Part shown: positions 1 to 11,012 of the stretch, piece by piece | Numbering within the stretch: position 1 is the stretch's first letter | Layout of the letters: the number at the start of each line of letters is the position of its first letter | Assembly (NCBI RefSeq): GCF_000341285.1 | Contig: NW_005178433.1 | Coordinates: forward strand, 62,001-126,000 | Length of the DNA: 64,000 bases | Origin: Galdieria sulphuraria | Lineage: Eukaryota; Rhodophyta; Bangiophyceae; Galdieriales; Galdieriaceae | Reading direction: 5' to 3' | Notes under the pieces: model-generated | What the model was told of the DNA's origin: nothing | What the model saw: only the letters and a program-made list of their open reading frames with translations | The model's database searches: none | Position numbers and translations under genes: made by a program

Positions 1-10
1 AAGTAGGTTT

Positions 11-2090
11 ATGGAGAGAGAAAGAGAGATTACTCAAGGTGTTAGAAGAAGACAGCGTTCACTTTTGCCTTCTCTTTCTCGAATGGTCGGCTTTGAAAGT
101 GAACGTGGAAGAGCAACAGGGTCTGATAGAGAGCTGTCACAATCCTACGTAGAAGCCTACTCCACCAATATAAAGAAAACAAAACAAGGCAAAAAGAAAT
201 ATCAGCGAAAGACAGCAACTTGTAGTCAATTAGAAAACCTTATGGAAGCTTTGTTCTATCGAGAGTGTGGATTTGTGAAAGCGTCATCTGGGTCTTGTCG
301 TTTTTTTCGAATAGTTTATCGTGCAATAGTTCCGAATGGTGGTGCAACTTTAGATGTGAAGCTTCCAAATATAATCATCCGAAGGTTTACACCCGATGGA
401 AAGTATCTGGTTTGTTTCAGTCAGAATCAAAAGGATTTAGTGGTCTACAGGTTTGTATAATGATGAGTATGTTGGTTGTTAAATTACTGAATTCGAATCA
501 GGTATGTTGGACCTCATTTTTGCACTAAAGGTCCTGTTTCCGACATAGAGTCCATGAATAAGGAAAAGAATCATTCTGATATTCTTAACTCTTTCGAACA
601 TTTCTTTTCACTTCACTTTCAAAGGACTGTTGCTTTAAGAAGTGAAATTCTTTGTAAAACATTTTGTATAGCTGGGTTGAATGGAACCTGTTTGATTGTG
701 GCTTCCTGGTCACCTCCACAGGCTTCTAGTAGTATCGATGATAGAGAAACTGTTTCTAGCACAAGTAGAGAAAGACCTGCATTGAATTTCGTACCTTGTT
801 TGGAAAAATTGAGTTTACATACTGTAAATGTAGAAACTGGTTGTTTATGTGACAGTTGGAGTCTTCGGGATGACTTTGTGGATTTGGAAAATCATTCCGG
901 TGTGCATTTATTGGAAGATACTTTATTGGTTTTATCTCTACGTTTTCAGGTGAGGGAGTAAATGACAATTTTTTACACTTTGACTCAACACGCAGATATA
1001 AGAAGTTGCACATTTTGAAGCTACTTCCTTCCGGAATGTTGGTACCCTTTAAGGAAATAGGTCCTCATTGTTTTGAAGATGATTCCCTAGTGATAGCTCA
1101 AATGGAGGAAAGGGAAAGAAGGTTTCGTCTCAGTCTGGAAAATCACAAATGGTTCTCATTAAGAGGAGTTCATTGGAATTTTGAACCTGAAGAGGTTTTA
1201 GAGAGTCGGGTAGAAAATACAGGTTTGGGAAATGGAATGGCTTCGAGAGGGTTTTATGCAGGATTGATGCATCGCATTTTGACTTATTTCTATACTCATT
1301 CAATGTATTCGGACAATGTAGACTCGAATTCTCGCTCACAATTCTTTGATCGGTTTCAGGATTATACTTCATTCGTCATATTGAAAGCTCAGCTTTTGGA
1401 CACTGAACATATCATCCTAAGATTGGCAAGAGCAGAAGATGCTCAAAGAGCCATGGATCCTTCGTTGATGACCTTTTTCTTAGGTTTTTACAATATGACA
1501 AGTACTCATTTTGCGGCTATTTTGTCCAACAACCATAGTGAACTTGCAAAGATTGTAGAAAATCATAGCAGCAAGTTTTTACATACCTGTATGTCTTCCG
1601 ATTTTTATTATGGAGGATCGAGTCCTACTATTCGATATCGTTTTTTACTTGGAAGCGATAGAACTTCGAAAGAAGGAGGAAACTGGTCAGAGCATACAGT
1701 GAAACGAATTCTTTCTTCCATACCATGTTCTTGTCAAGTGTTTCATCACAGGTATTGCATATTTGCTTGATCCTATTTCTATATTTTGAACTTGTTGCTA
1801 GTCCTTATTTAGATAGAAAACTGTTCTCATTTGATGAAAGCAAATTGTTGGCGTTACAAGGATACAAAATGATTCCCTGTAGTGATACAGGAGTCATCAA
1901 GTTTACTCTTTCATCAGGAGGGCCGCTACGGTTCAAACTTCGTTCAGACTTTCGTCCGCAGTCAGAATCCGCAGAAAACTGGAAACGGCTGACTAGTTTT
2001 TTGTTTCATCCAATTTTTCCGTTTGTGATTAATATGCAGCAAAGTTTGTTGGAGCCATTGCAGATCAACTTTTACTACCATTTAGAATGA
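11..2090 (+). CDS. DET1: DET1 (de-etiolated 1) homologue
   Basis: Predicted exons are 11-450, 502-949, 1003-1751 and 1802-2090 (641 aa), with introns of 50-53 nt and phases that match. The protein carries DET1 family blocks: RRFTPDGKYLVCFSQNQKDL near residue 125, a block reading DSWSLRDDFVDL then LSLRFQKLHILKLLP, and near the C-terminus LFSFDESKLLALQGYK and HPIFPFVINMQQSLLEPLQ. DET1 is a nuclear substrate-recruiting part of CUL4-DDB1 ubiquitin ligases (with DDA1 and COP10 in plants) and represses light responses; this is family knowledge. The start is the first in-frame ATG in the window, so an upstream start outside the window cannot be excluded. The first 100 residues are basic and poorly conserved. 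CSN6, from the functionally linked COP9 signalosome, lies 55 kb downstream. Confidence 0.9.
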
Positions 2091-2144
2091 TCGAGAGGAT
2101 GATGAAGTGGGTTTAGATGATTGGCGCCACACTTGTCAACAACT

Positions 2145-2852
2145 ATGGCACAAGATGAAAACAAAGAACAACCAAAGAAAGACTGGAAGACGATAATATC
2201 TCCTCAGTATTGGAAAAACAGCGTATCTTTGTTATTCACAGATGCTGAACAAGGAAATTTTGTTCTCCCTTCGTTGCAAAGCGTCTCGTTTTCAAAAGCT
2301 AGTGAGACGATAGGTAAACAAGTAAAAGAGTCGGCAAAAGAGCTTGGTGCTTTGTTCTCAGCTGAAGAGTGTCCATCACAACAAGGTTCGAAAGAAGCTC
2401 CTTGGGAAGTTTTGACTGCAAGGGAAAAACCTTTTGCAAAAGAAATTGAAGAGAGGATATTGAAGATAACGAGTGACTGTTACCGGTCTAGAAAAGAAAG
2501 GGAAGAAATATTTCTTTCATTATCTTCGTTGAAAGATTCTCACTTTCGGTGGTCAAACAACTCTTCGGAGAAGATGAAACAAGCTATGGCAGCTCTGGAA
2601 AAAGATCCCATACTGCCAGACTTACGAGCAGGTTTGGTACCGAAAAGAATGAGTGAGGAGAATTTTTGGCGCCAATATTTTTATCTCGTAGAAAAAGTGA
2701 AAAAGTCGGTGGTAACGAATAGTCAGTTTGGACTGTTTGACGAGTGGGAGAGCTGGAGTGATACTACGAGTCACCCAACTTTGGAACATAGCCAAGAGAA
2801 TAGTGATTTGGATAACGAAGTAGATCAAGTGTTGAATGATGTTTTGGAATAA
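2145..2852 (+). CDS. BSD-domain protein (SYAP1-like)
   Basis: Intronless, 235 aa. The ATG at 2145 is the first in-frame ATG after the DET1 stop, 54 bp away. A BSD domain is visible at about residues 155-185: DPILPDLRAGLVPKRMSEEN followed by FWRQYFYLVEKVK, containing the family's paired aromatic FW and the YF..V helix. The N-terminal half has a short helical stretch (about residues 50-75) of the type seen in SYAP1/BSD plant proteins. The C-terminus is acidic (SDLDNEVDQVLNDVLE). BSD domains occur in TFIIH p62 and in cytosolic synapse-associated proteins; the length and architecture here suit the latter. The exact role is unknown. Confidence 0.75.
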   Translation: MAQDENKEQPKKDWKTIISPQYWKNSVSLLFTDAEQGNFVLPSLQSVSFSKASETIGKQVKESAKELGALFSAEECPSQQGSKEAPWEVLTAREKPFAKEIEERILKITSDCYRSRKEREEIFLSLSSLKDSHFRWSNNSSEKMKQAMAALEKDPILPDLRAGLVPKRMSEENFWRQYFYLVEKVKKSVVTNSQFGLFDEWESWSDTTSHPTLEHSQENSDLDNEVDQVLNDVLE

Positions 2853-2891
2853 CACGATTGAATATCACGTTGTTTGAATAAAACTTTATTT

Positions 2892-3821
2892 ATGATTTTA
2901 ATGGAAAAGCAATTGTGGAGACGACAACATCAGATGGGTCCGAGATATGAAACGGAACGGTTCCGAACTTTGCTCAGTTTTACGAGTAGTAGTGTGGAAT
3001 TGAAATGCTTCCGTTCCAAACCTATTTATGGATGCCACAAGTCAACTATTTTAGGGACAAAGTTGGTTGCGCAGAGATGCTGTTCTGTAGCGAGTTGGAG
3101 GAGAAGGAACGCAGCGAACACACCAGTCAGTGAAAAAGAGATCCGTTGGGTTCTACACGCTAACTTGTCATTTCCGAAAAAGAAAACAAAAAATCCATTA
3201 TCAGGAGCTTTTACTCTTTTAGGCGTCTCTTGTGTGTTTCTTTTAGGAAGACCGACACAGGCTGCTATTTGGAAGGGACAAGGTGCTAGGTCCTTGGAAC
3301 AGCACACTGCCTTTGTAGAAACAAAAAGTGATACAGCTTTTGACGAAAAGTTTCTAAGAAACGAAAAGATCACGGAAGTTCCTGCTGCCGATTATTTGGA
3401 AAGTTGTGTGGATAGGGACTTCCAGTATAGTTTTAGTTGGTCGAGAACTTACGAGTTGTACACGCTTTTTGGTTCTTTGGCGTTTGTTGTGGTTTTCAAC
3501 ACTTTTGCAGCTTTCGTAGATAATTTTATTCAGCAACAGGAACGGAAGGAGGTTCAAGAAGAGATGGAACGATTTGGTCGCTTTTTATCTCCCAAAACAG
3601 AATATAGAGATGATGTTAGCTTGGAGAAGGTAGATATTAACATGTGGAAAGCACAACAACGAGAACGTTCTTTCTATGGTAGGGAATTTTCCGCACAAGA
3701 TATGTTTGAAGATAATAACAACCATGACGGTGAAGAAGAAGAAGACAATGATGGAGATGAAAAGAACAAAGATGACGGTGACGTTGACTACAAAGGCTTG
3801 GAAAAGCTGTTGAAGAAATAG
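2892..3821 (+). CDS. probable plastid-targeted membrane protein, function unknown
   Basis: Intronless, 309 aa from ATG 2892. Later ATGs at 2901 and 2934 are also possible. The N-terminus (residues 1-100) is Arg/Ser-rich and low in acidic residues, like a transit peptide. It is followed near residue 107 by a hydrophobic segment GAFTLLGVSCVFLLG and then TQAAIWKG, which resembles a thylakoid signal with an AxA-type cleavage site. A second hydrophobic segment (LFGSLAFVVVFNTFAAF) lies at about residues 190-210. The C-terminus is very acidic (DDGEEEEDNDGDEKNKDDGD type). I do not recognise a domain. The targeting is inferred from composition only. Confidence 0.55.
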   Translation: MILMEKQLWRRQHQMGPRYETERFRTLLSFTSSSVELKCFRSKPIYGCHKSTILGTKLVAQRCCSVASWRRRNAANTPVSEKEIRWVLHANLSFPKKKTKNPLSGAFTLLGVSCVFLLGRPTQAAIWKGQGARSLEQHTAFVETKSDTAFDEKFLRNEKITEVPAADYLESCVDRDFQYSFSWSRTYELYTLFGSLAFVVVFNTFAAFVDNFIQQQERKEVQEEMERFGRFLSPKTEYRDDVSLEKVDINMWKAQQRERSFYGREFSAQDMFEDNNNHDGEEEEDNDGDEKNKDDGDVDYKGLEKLLKK

Positions 3822-3934
3822 TCTTGTTGAAAGTATGCACAGATTTGAGTAGAAATCGTATGGACGTTTTGTTGGTTTTTTGTTTCGATAAATACGAAAA
3901 AATTTGTGCTGAAATCTTGTGAGTGTACGTCACA

Positions 3935-4858
3935 ATGGTTGTAGAATTAAAAATTTGCGCTTTATATAAGCGATGTAGAAGACTGGATGAGGACTGTCTC
4001 TATTCTCGAGAGCAAAAAGTGCTCCAAGTTCTTCTTATAAACGAGTTAAAAACAAGTGAAATGGAAGAAGACACAACAGGTATTGTTCTTCTTTAATGGG
4101 TGGTCGAAAACTGAACCACTTTAGATTTTCCTTGTCCAAGTGATGTAGAGGTGGCACTCGAGGTTTTGTTTCAAGACTTTCCCGGAGTTTTCGAAATTCC
4201 AGGTTTTCCTCCTTGTGCACTGCAGAGTCAAGTTCAAGCACTGGTAAAAGACAATAGCAAGGTGGAACCTGAACTTCGGCACTTGATATTGTTTAACGCC
4301 GTTCGTTCCTTTCACGTGGTCGTCGGCGGTGTGGTAGATAGCGTTATCGTAAGAGAGAAGGACTTCCGAGAATACGTCGAAGGTTTAGTTGACAAGCAAA
4401 ATGAGTTGGAAACGAGAGCAATCCACTATTTTATCGATAGGATACTCAAAGTCTATCGGGGCAAGTTTCTAGAAGAGTGGAATCTTGAACAGCATTTTGG
4501 AAAGGAGGCACTAGAGTTTTTACCATACTGGGTCCGAGTGGGAGTTTGTGTTCGACGTGATAACAAGAGTTATTGGCTATCTCTCCCCAACGTCGGTAGG
4601 TTTTTGAAACATTGTCTTCAAGGAAGGAAGGAAATTCTTCTCATGTTGAAACGAACTCGGTTCCATGAGATAGCAGTCAAGTACGATATGAATATGCAAT
4701 ACATTTGATATTCTACTTACACTATACGTAGAACTTTAGAGAAACGAAAGTTAAAACGTTCCAGTTTTCCACCAAAGTTCCATCTTCGAGAGTTGATTGG
4801 CGGTGGTCAAGTCGAGCAAATAGAAAGTCCAGCGGGCACGATGATTCGTTTGGAATAA
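3935..4858 (+). CDS. STK19: STK19-like protein (winged-helix, nucleotide-excision/transcription factor)
   Basis: Exons 3935-4079, 4125-4680 and 4732-4858 give 275 aa. The introns are 45 and 51 nt and the phases match. The C-terminal third aligns by eye with STK19: [20 protein letters not shown], then [18 protein letters not shown], and a final [20 protein letters not shown], which corresponds to the STK19 ending YHVHDLIGAQLV...TTSGTLLRLP. Human STK19 is now regarded as a DNA-binding winged-helix protein of transcription-coupled repair rather than a kinase. No kinase motifs are visible here either. The gene sits between a putative plastid protein and the ADP/ATP carrier. Confidence 0.75.
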
Positions 4859-5091
4859 AGTTGAAGTTAGCATATCTTCCTCTCATTCAATTGGGAATGT
4901 TTTTATCTCATGAATTGTTGGCAACGGGGCAAAACGCATCGCATAATGGGACCCCCTTGACGAACCCCTTCGGCCGAAAACAAATATCGGCCGCAATTGC
5001 TTCAACAGAATTGTATCGAATTCGTCGTTCCTCGACCCAAAATTTCCAGTGTCACGTCGTTGATTCAGTTTGGTTCTTAACATACGTAGAT

Positions 5092-6096
5092 ATGGCAACA
5101 GCAGTAGAAGGAAAGCAAGAGTCGGCAAAGGACACAAAGTTGAAAAAAGCTTTTGACTTGAAGTCTTTTTTGAAGGACTTGGCAGCAGGAGGTGTAGCCG
5201 GAGCAATTTCTAAGACGGCGGTGGCCCCTATTGAAAGAGTGAAGTTGTTACTTCAAGTGCAGTACTCTAACCCACAAATCCCTGAAGAGAAACGATACAA
5301 AGGCATAATTGACTGTTTTAGAAGAGTTCCAAAGGAACAAGGGTTCATCTCTTTCTGGAGAGGGAATATGGCGAACGTCATCCGTTACTTCCCCACACAG
5401 GCCCTTAACTTTGCCTTCAAGGATAAATACAAGTCCATCTTCTTAGAAGGAGTTGACAAAAACAAACAGTTTTGGAGGTATTTCGTTGGAAATCTGGCAG
5501 CAGGTGGTGCAGCAGGTGGAACTTCTTTGTTCGTGGTGTATCCTTTGGACTTTGCTCGTACGCGACTTGCTGCTGATATTGGTAGAGGCGAAGGTCGTTT
5601 ATACACTGGCCTACTGGATTGTTGTATCAAGACTGCCAAATCAGTAAGTAGATATACCGATATATAAGAAAGTTATCTCACGTTGGTTATATAGGACGGA
5701 GTTATTGGTCTTTATCGAGGGTTTGGTGTTTCTTTAGGTGGTATTATTGTCTATCGCGCAGCCTTCTTTGGTTTATTCGACACTGCAAAGCCTCTACTGT
5801 TGACTGGCAAATTAGAAAACAATATATTCTTGTCTTGGGCTATTGCTCAAACAGTTACAACGACTGCAGGTATCATTTCCTATCCGTTTGACACGGTTCG
5901 TCGAAGAATGATGATGCAGTCTGGTTTACCTGCGGAGAAGAGGTTATATAAGAATACTTTTGACTGTTGGATAAAGACTGCCAAAAATGAAGGTTCAACT
6001 GCCTTTTTCAAGGGTGCACTTTCCAATGTTATTCGTGGAACGGGTGGTGCCATTGTGCTAGTATTGTATGATGAGTTTAAGAGGTTGCTATATTAA
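5092..6096 (+). CDS. ANT: mitochondrial ADP/ATP carrier
   Basis: Exons 5092-5643 and 5695-6096 (51-nt intron) give 317 aa. It has three SLC25 repeats with the signatures [20 protein letters not shown] and [12 protein letters not shown]. The RRRMMM motif in repeat 3 is diagnostic of adenine-nucleotide translocases, which exchange cytosolic ADP for matrix ATP across the inner mitochondrial membrane. The reading frame is open upstream to 4861, but the family N-terminus is short, and ATG 5092 (MATAVEGKQ, followed by the carrier fold at [17 protein letters not shown]) gives the normal length. Confidence 0.95.
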
Positions 6097-6433
6097 TTCA
6101 AAAGGGCTTCTCTAATCAGCAATGTAATGCATTAAAAATATCTTGGTGATTTTTGTTTGTTTGTTTGCTTTTCTGTCTTCCTTAAATGAGTTTTTAATAA
6201 AGGGCGAGTTAACTTGCGCCGTTTCATATGTTAAAAAGTGGAAAGACATGAGTTTACGGTCTCTGTGAGAACCCTTTTGATGCAGCGCCACGTTCAACGC
6301 TCCCCAAAAGGGCGATTTCCGAAGAAAACTGCAGCATGTGTGGAAAATCCCCATTTGCTATTTTTAGCAAATTGCGATTTTTCTACATGACACGATCCTA
6401 TTGTGCGTGTTTTATTAGCACTCGTTGAAAGAA
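6097..6433. other. intergenic, no gene seen
   Basis: 337 bp between the ADP/ATP carrier stop and the ankyrin gene ATG, both on the plus strand. Only short chance ORFs are present. It should hold the 3' UTR of the first gene and the promoter of the second; no clear motif was picked out. Confidence 0.5.
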
Positions 6434-7255
6434 ATGGGCAAGCAGTTGAAAATGAGTTTGGAGCCATTGAACTTGGAACTTTTATCACCTGTCGTGAATA
6501 TTGGACCATCATCTTTGGAGACAATGACAACAGCTCTATTACAAGATAACAACTGTTTACTGCAAGAAAGACAACACCTTGAGGAATTGGACACAGGTAC
6601 CCGTTCTTTTTCTCCTAGCAGAAGAAAACTACTTCATGCATGCGCAAAAGGAAATGTCGATACAGTTAGGAACCTCGTGCAAGAACAAAAAGTTTCACCC
6701 AACTTTTACAACTATGATAAGAGAACACCACTGCATTTGGCAGCAGCTGAAGGACATCTAGAAATTGCTCAAATACTTGTTGAGGCAGGAGCATCTTTAA
6801 CTACTTGCGATCGGTGGGGATGTACACCGATCTTTGATGCAGTGAATGGAAAACATCAAAGATTGACCCAATACCTTTTCGATGCACTTCAGGACAACAT
6901 TGCACCCACCAGAAGACATTCTACCTCATGCTCAACTCCCTTTGGAATAGATTCACAATATGGTTGCTTGAATTCTCTCTCATCGGGACGCTGGAGTCCT
7001 TGTTCTCTGGAACGTCTCAAAAGATATATGCAGAATGAAGAAAATACCTCAGAAGAAGCGCAAGAGAGTGAAGGAAAAAATCGAGATGATCGAGGAAACT
7101 CCGATCAACTGTATCACAACTCAATATCTCACCTTCAACAAATCAATGAGGAATATACCCGGAAACAGAAAGAACTCCTTCAAATATTTCAACAACAGAA
7201 ACAAAGCTTAGTTCGAAGAAGAATGTCTCGAATTTGTATAGATCTGGAAGATTAA
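6434..7255 (+). CDS. ankyrin-repeat protein with C-terminal coiled coil
   Basis: Intronless, 273 aa from ATG 6434. Residues ~70-150 form two to three ankyrin repeats: RKLLHACAKGNVDTVRNLV, then RTPLHLAAAEGHLEIAQILV and the degenerate CTPIFDAVNGKHQRLTQYL. The rest is Ser-rich, followed by a Gln/Glu/Lys-rich predicted helix (IDLQQINEEYTRKQKELLQIF-like composition, about residues 235-265). Such proteins are protein-interaction adaptors. No catalytic domain is visible, so the partner and role are unknown. Confidence 0.8.
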   Translation: MGKQLKMSLEPLNLELLSPVVNIGPSSLETMTTALLQDNNCLLQERQHLEELDTGTRSFSPSRRKLLHACAKGNVDTVRNLVQEQKVSPNFYNYDKRTPLHLAAAEGHLEIAQILVEAGASLTTCDRWGCTPIFDAVNGKHQRLTQYLFDALQDNIAPTRRHSTSCSTPFGIDSQYGCLNSLSSGRWSPCSLERLKRYMQNEENTSEEAQESEGKNRDDRGNSDQLYHNSISHLQQINEEYTRKQKELLQIFQQQKQSLVRRRMSRICIDLED

Positions 7256-7299
7256 TTCTACAAACTTATAGGAAAGAGAAAAACTGGGTACGACAAACC

Positions 7300-7900
7300 T
7301 CACTTTTCACGGTTCGAGGTTGAGTCGGGATTTTCAAAGTCTTTCTGTGCAACTTGAAGCGTGGCCAGAAAATCTTTGGAAGAAATGACTGGAGCTGAAC
7401 CTTTACTCCAGGGCTTTTGGTTAGTCCTGCAAAGTCTTGTCCCTAAAGAAAACAGGGTTTAGACGATTTCCTGCAATCATGGTGTCCCTATTACCTGCAG
7501 TGCTCTGCAAAGCTGAATACAAGGCTTCATCATATCTTTGTTGCAGCTTTTTTTCAACTTCTTTCGCGTTGAAACGAGTGCTTCGTTGAAAACTGTTTAC
7601 TTTGTTGGACGAAGATATCTCAAAGTCCTGCTGGACGTCCACAGTCGAACTATTCTGAACACTCCTTTGCACTTTATTTTCTGTCTTTGTATTATTCACG
7701 GACTCTATAAAAATCTGAGTGTGTAGGCTTCTTTGAAGTGAAAGACAATCTTACCTTTCTTGCCCCGTCCACCACGTCCCCTTGGTCTACTGTCACATAG
7801 TACGAGAGCATCAGTTTACTGTTCCAATTACGATAGCAAGCAGAGATTCATACCTAAAACTTAAGTTACCACGACTTGGTCTATGTGTGTCTCCTCCCAT
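7300..7900 (-). CDS. small Arg/Gly-rich protein of unknown function
   Basis: Four exons on the minus strand: 7900-7854, 7789-7755, 7704-7495 and 7442-7300. All phases match, and the three introns are 52-64 nt with GT/AG borders. The product is 144 aa. It begins MGGDTHRPSRGNLSF, then reads SRPRGRGGRGKK (RGG-like box, residues 17-28), has a helical middle (FNAKEVEKKLQQRYDEALY), and ends KDFLATLQVAQKDFENPDS. RGG boxes usually bind RNA or are targets of arginine methylation; the rest has no family I recognise. The joined reading frame stays open through four exons, which supports a real gene. Confidence 0.6.
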
Positions 7901-8530
7901 AAGTTTAAAGACTTTTTGGTTCAAACTCAGTCAACCAACGGCCCCAAAAAAAATACTACTGCGCGGTTAATAATATCCGAAATCAACTCTACCGATGAAG
8001 AAAATCTTTTCTATTGATGAAGATAGTTTCTTAAAAGCATTTCGGAAAGAGTACAAATAAACAGCCATGTGATAACATAATGGGTTAGGTTTACATATTT
8101 TTTATCGAAGAAGAACATCAAATATCTTCGAAGAGAGAGAGAGAGAAAGCATGGACACTCTTGTATAAACTCTCTGAAAGGAAACCAATGAAACCCATGT
8201 CGATTCTTTCAACATGCAGTTTGATATCGATGAATACTATTTACGTTATTGATTGAACCAGCTTTGAAAAAGCGATATCTACTCACACCATTTCCTATTT
8301 GAATACAAATCCAACTAAAACTTGAAACAATCAAAACCTTTATTCGTCTGCAACAAACCAAAAAACATATCATACTACGATTTTGTAAAGTACAATATGT
8401 TGCAAAAGATAATCTTTCTCCAGCATACACTCTCTTCGAAGAAGCAGACTGAGATTGACGTGTCTTTGGGTTTGAAACTGTAACAATACAAAAGCAGGTA
8501 TAAAAAGAAGTGGAATTGAATCAGCAAGGA
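7901..8530. other. intergenic region with a GA repeat
   Basis: 630 bp between the ATG of the small RGG gene and the UFC1 stop, both on the minus strand. It contains a short (GA)n tract at about 8131-8148. Minus-strand ORFs at 8209-8430 do not join convincingly to UFC1, because the UFC1 frame closes naturally at 8531. Confidence 0.45.
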
Positions 8531-9316
8531 TCACCTGGCAAAACTCGTCAAAACCCCTCTACCAACCATTTCTGGTACTTCTGCTGCCAGCCAAGGTCCC
8601 AACTAGGAAAGTAAGAAAGATATATATGATGGAAGATGACAAGTTGCTTACACTAAGAGCCAAGCAGTGTGCAATACCAAAGCGTGGTACGTTACGTGAC
8701 CATAAAGGTTGAAAGTGTACAGTCTGACATATTTTACCACCACTGAAAAGAAACTTCAGATAGGAAAGGATAGCTTTTGAACAAACGAACCGATACATTT
8801 TGGCAGTTTTTCCTTCCAACTAAAAAGGGTTCAAATCGAGACAAAACATAAAATAGGATAATGACAAACCTCAGGTAATACAAGTTCTGGTGGAGTTGTT
8901 GGATAACTCACTGGAATCTCAAAAGTAAGTTCGAACTCATACCTAACGTTTTCAAGGTAATACCAACACTTTCCATTCCAAAGTATTCCCTAAACTCCAA
9001 CTTTAACTTGGCTTCCAACGAACCATAAAAAGTACCGTTTCATCACAATCGATGTAAAACCAATCGTTGTCTTGTTCTTTGTTGAATTGAACGTACTTGA
9101 AAGTTTCAACAATAAGAAGAGAAATGAGAAAAAAGGCTTACGTGAATCAACGCACTAAGTTCTTCTTGAAGCCTTTCGTTCCATTTGTCCTTATCTCTCG
9201 GTCCTGTTCATATAAACGGCATCTAAGAATGCTTACAAATATAACGAATACTGTTTACCTGCCCGAACACTCAAGAAAGGAAGCTTTTGTACGGTATTCT
9301 TTGTTTGATCGTCCAT
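8531..9316 (-). CDS. UFC1: UFM1-conjugating enzyme UFC1
   Basis: Seven exons on the minus strand: 9316-9259, 9203-9142, 9095-9036, 8989-8870, 8819-8791, 8742-8652 and 8602-8531. All phases match. The product is 163 aa, against about 167 aa for human UFC1. Diagnostic blocks: [64 protein letters not shown], then [14 protein letters not shown] with the catalytic Cys in KIC, and GLAH-type [19 protein letters not shown]1 is the E2-like enzyme that carries UFM1 from UBA5 to the UFL1 ligase, linked to ribosome and ER quality control. With six introns in 0.8 kb it is one of the most intron-dense genes in the window. Confidence 0.95.
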
Positions 9317-9371
9317 TTTGAGAATTCCCAAACAATTCTTATTCATTCAGTATTAGAGAGAGAGAGATAGT

Positions 9372-10771
9372 ATGTTTTTCACACATTTCAGTCAAGAAGA
9401 CTTGAGACCCTCTTATTTTGAAATGTTCGCTCAAGAAAGACTTTTACCAACTCTTAAACCAGCATTGCGTTTTGTGCTTCAAGTTTTTGCCCAGAGACAC
9501 TCAAGGTAAGCAAGCTCAGCGTGGAGTAAACTTGTAAACTGTCGTGGTATAGTCTAGTGCCAGTGGCTATGAAAAGTGATGAATTGTTTACCCTGTTGCA
9601 CTTTTTATTGGAATTAAATAGTCTTAGGTTAGTGACTTTCTTCCATTTGGGGTTATCCAGTTATGAGTTGTTCTTGTAGAAAGAATCAAGCGTCTTGCGC
9701 TGAAGCTTTCTATGGTTTGCGAAGAGGACATACATTTTCTGCTCGCGAGGCGTCAAATATAGTTGGTACGTTCAAATTAAGGTTGCAGCTTGTACCTTGT
9801 TTTATGACGATATTTTTGTATAGAACAAGGGCCGCTATCCAGAAATGAAGTTATTTCCAGTCTCTTCTGCCTGGTGTTCGTTCCATACATAAAACAAAAA
9901 CTAGATAACATATATGAAGAGGCTTCAGGAAGTGCGCTTGCAGATATGTTTACAGGCTTTCGTGCAGTGGTGAGATATGTTTTGTTTTTGTAAGACTGAC
10001 TATCCATGTCCAATAATTCTATAGGGCTCTCAACAGGAATCGGTTATCAAAAACTTGTTTGTTCAGATATATCCAACTTTTCATGCCTTATACCAACTGT
10101 GGTTTTTCCTTCAACAGCTCCTTTTTCTATTAGGAAAAACAAAGTTTTATTCGCCTTTACTTCGCTTACAAGGTTTGTTGAAGTAGGAGCATACTCTGAT
10201 GGTTGCCTATTAACGCCTTTCAAGGCATTGTGATTCGAAGATTAACTTCAGAGGAACTAAGAGCAACGCCAAGTTACGATGCTTCCAATTCATCCTCAAA
10301 ATTGGTTGGTTTCGTGGATAAGTTGATCCACTTACTGAAGATTACAGCCATTGGAGGAGTATTTGCATTCAAGTTTTTGGAATGGTTGGTTTCTGCAGAG
10401 GTTTGTCAGTTTCTTAGTTGGATACCACAGACTATCAATTTCTCAATTAGAACAAGCTGCCCAAAAATGCCGGCTTTGTTCCTTCTCCACCAGTACCTCT
10501 TCGACCTTCCAGTAAGGGCATTTCGTTGCCAGCGGATAGAACTCTTTGTCCTCTTTGTCACCAACCTAGAAGAAATCCTGCTGTCTGTGTACGTATATTA
10601 TCATAAGGTTTTCAAGCTGTTTCAAAGTATATTATCTAGGTTTCTTCTGGTTATGTATTCTGCTATCAGTGCCTCTTTACATTTGTAGAGAGGGAGTCCC
10701 AGTGTCCAGTAACAAAGATGCCATCGACCATTCATGATATTCAACGACTGTTTCACGAGCAGAACATGTAA
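9372..10771 (+). CDS. PEX12: peroxin PEX12 (peroxisomal RING E3 subunit)
   Basis: Eight exons: 9372-9505, 9553-9627, 9680-9765, 9824-9969, 10037-10172, 10225-10400, 10451-10588 and 10640-10771. All phases agree and the product is 340 aa. Family blocks: RPSYFEMFAQERLLPTLKPA at the start, ASCAEAFYGLRR, KTKFYSPLLRLQG before VIRRLTSEEL, and a C-terminal incomplete RING starting CPLCHQPRRNPAVC, then GYVFCYQCL and CPVTK. PEX12 forms a membrane RING complex with PEX2 and PEX10 that ubiquitinates the PTS1 receptor PEX5. The gene starts 55 bp from the divergent UFC1 start. Confidence 0.93.
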
Positions 10772-11012
10772 ATAAAGTTATTGATAGAAACTGTAGTTGT
10801 TGGAAGTTTACAATTCATCAAACAGCACACAATATTCCATTTCCAACGAATATTTCTCAGCCGCAGAAATGAAAGACTTGGCGTCGAGTGGATTCTTCGT
10901 TGGAATGGACAGATAAGAATAGATTGCTGTTGACTTGGGATTGTGATTGCCTATAGGATTTCAAGCTTTTCTTGTTCTGGAGCCTGGTGGAAGTGCTAAA
11001 CATAAAAATAAA

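Noticed and set aside
2666-2675. E2F-like palindrome inside the BSD gene
   Set aside because: It encodes a conserved protein segment (FWRQY) and lies far from any start, so it is most likely a coincidence.
8209-8430. Minus-strand 73-aa ORF downstream of UFC1 as extra exons
   Set aside because: UFC1 is complete (163 aa) and its frame ends in TGA at 8531. Splicing onward only adds unrelated sequence.
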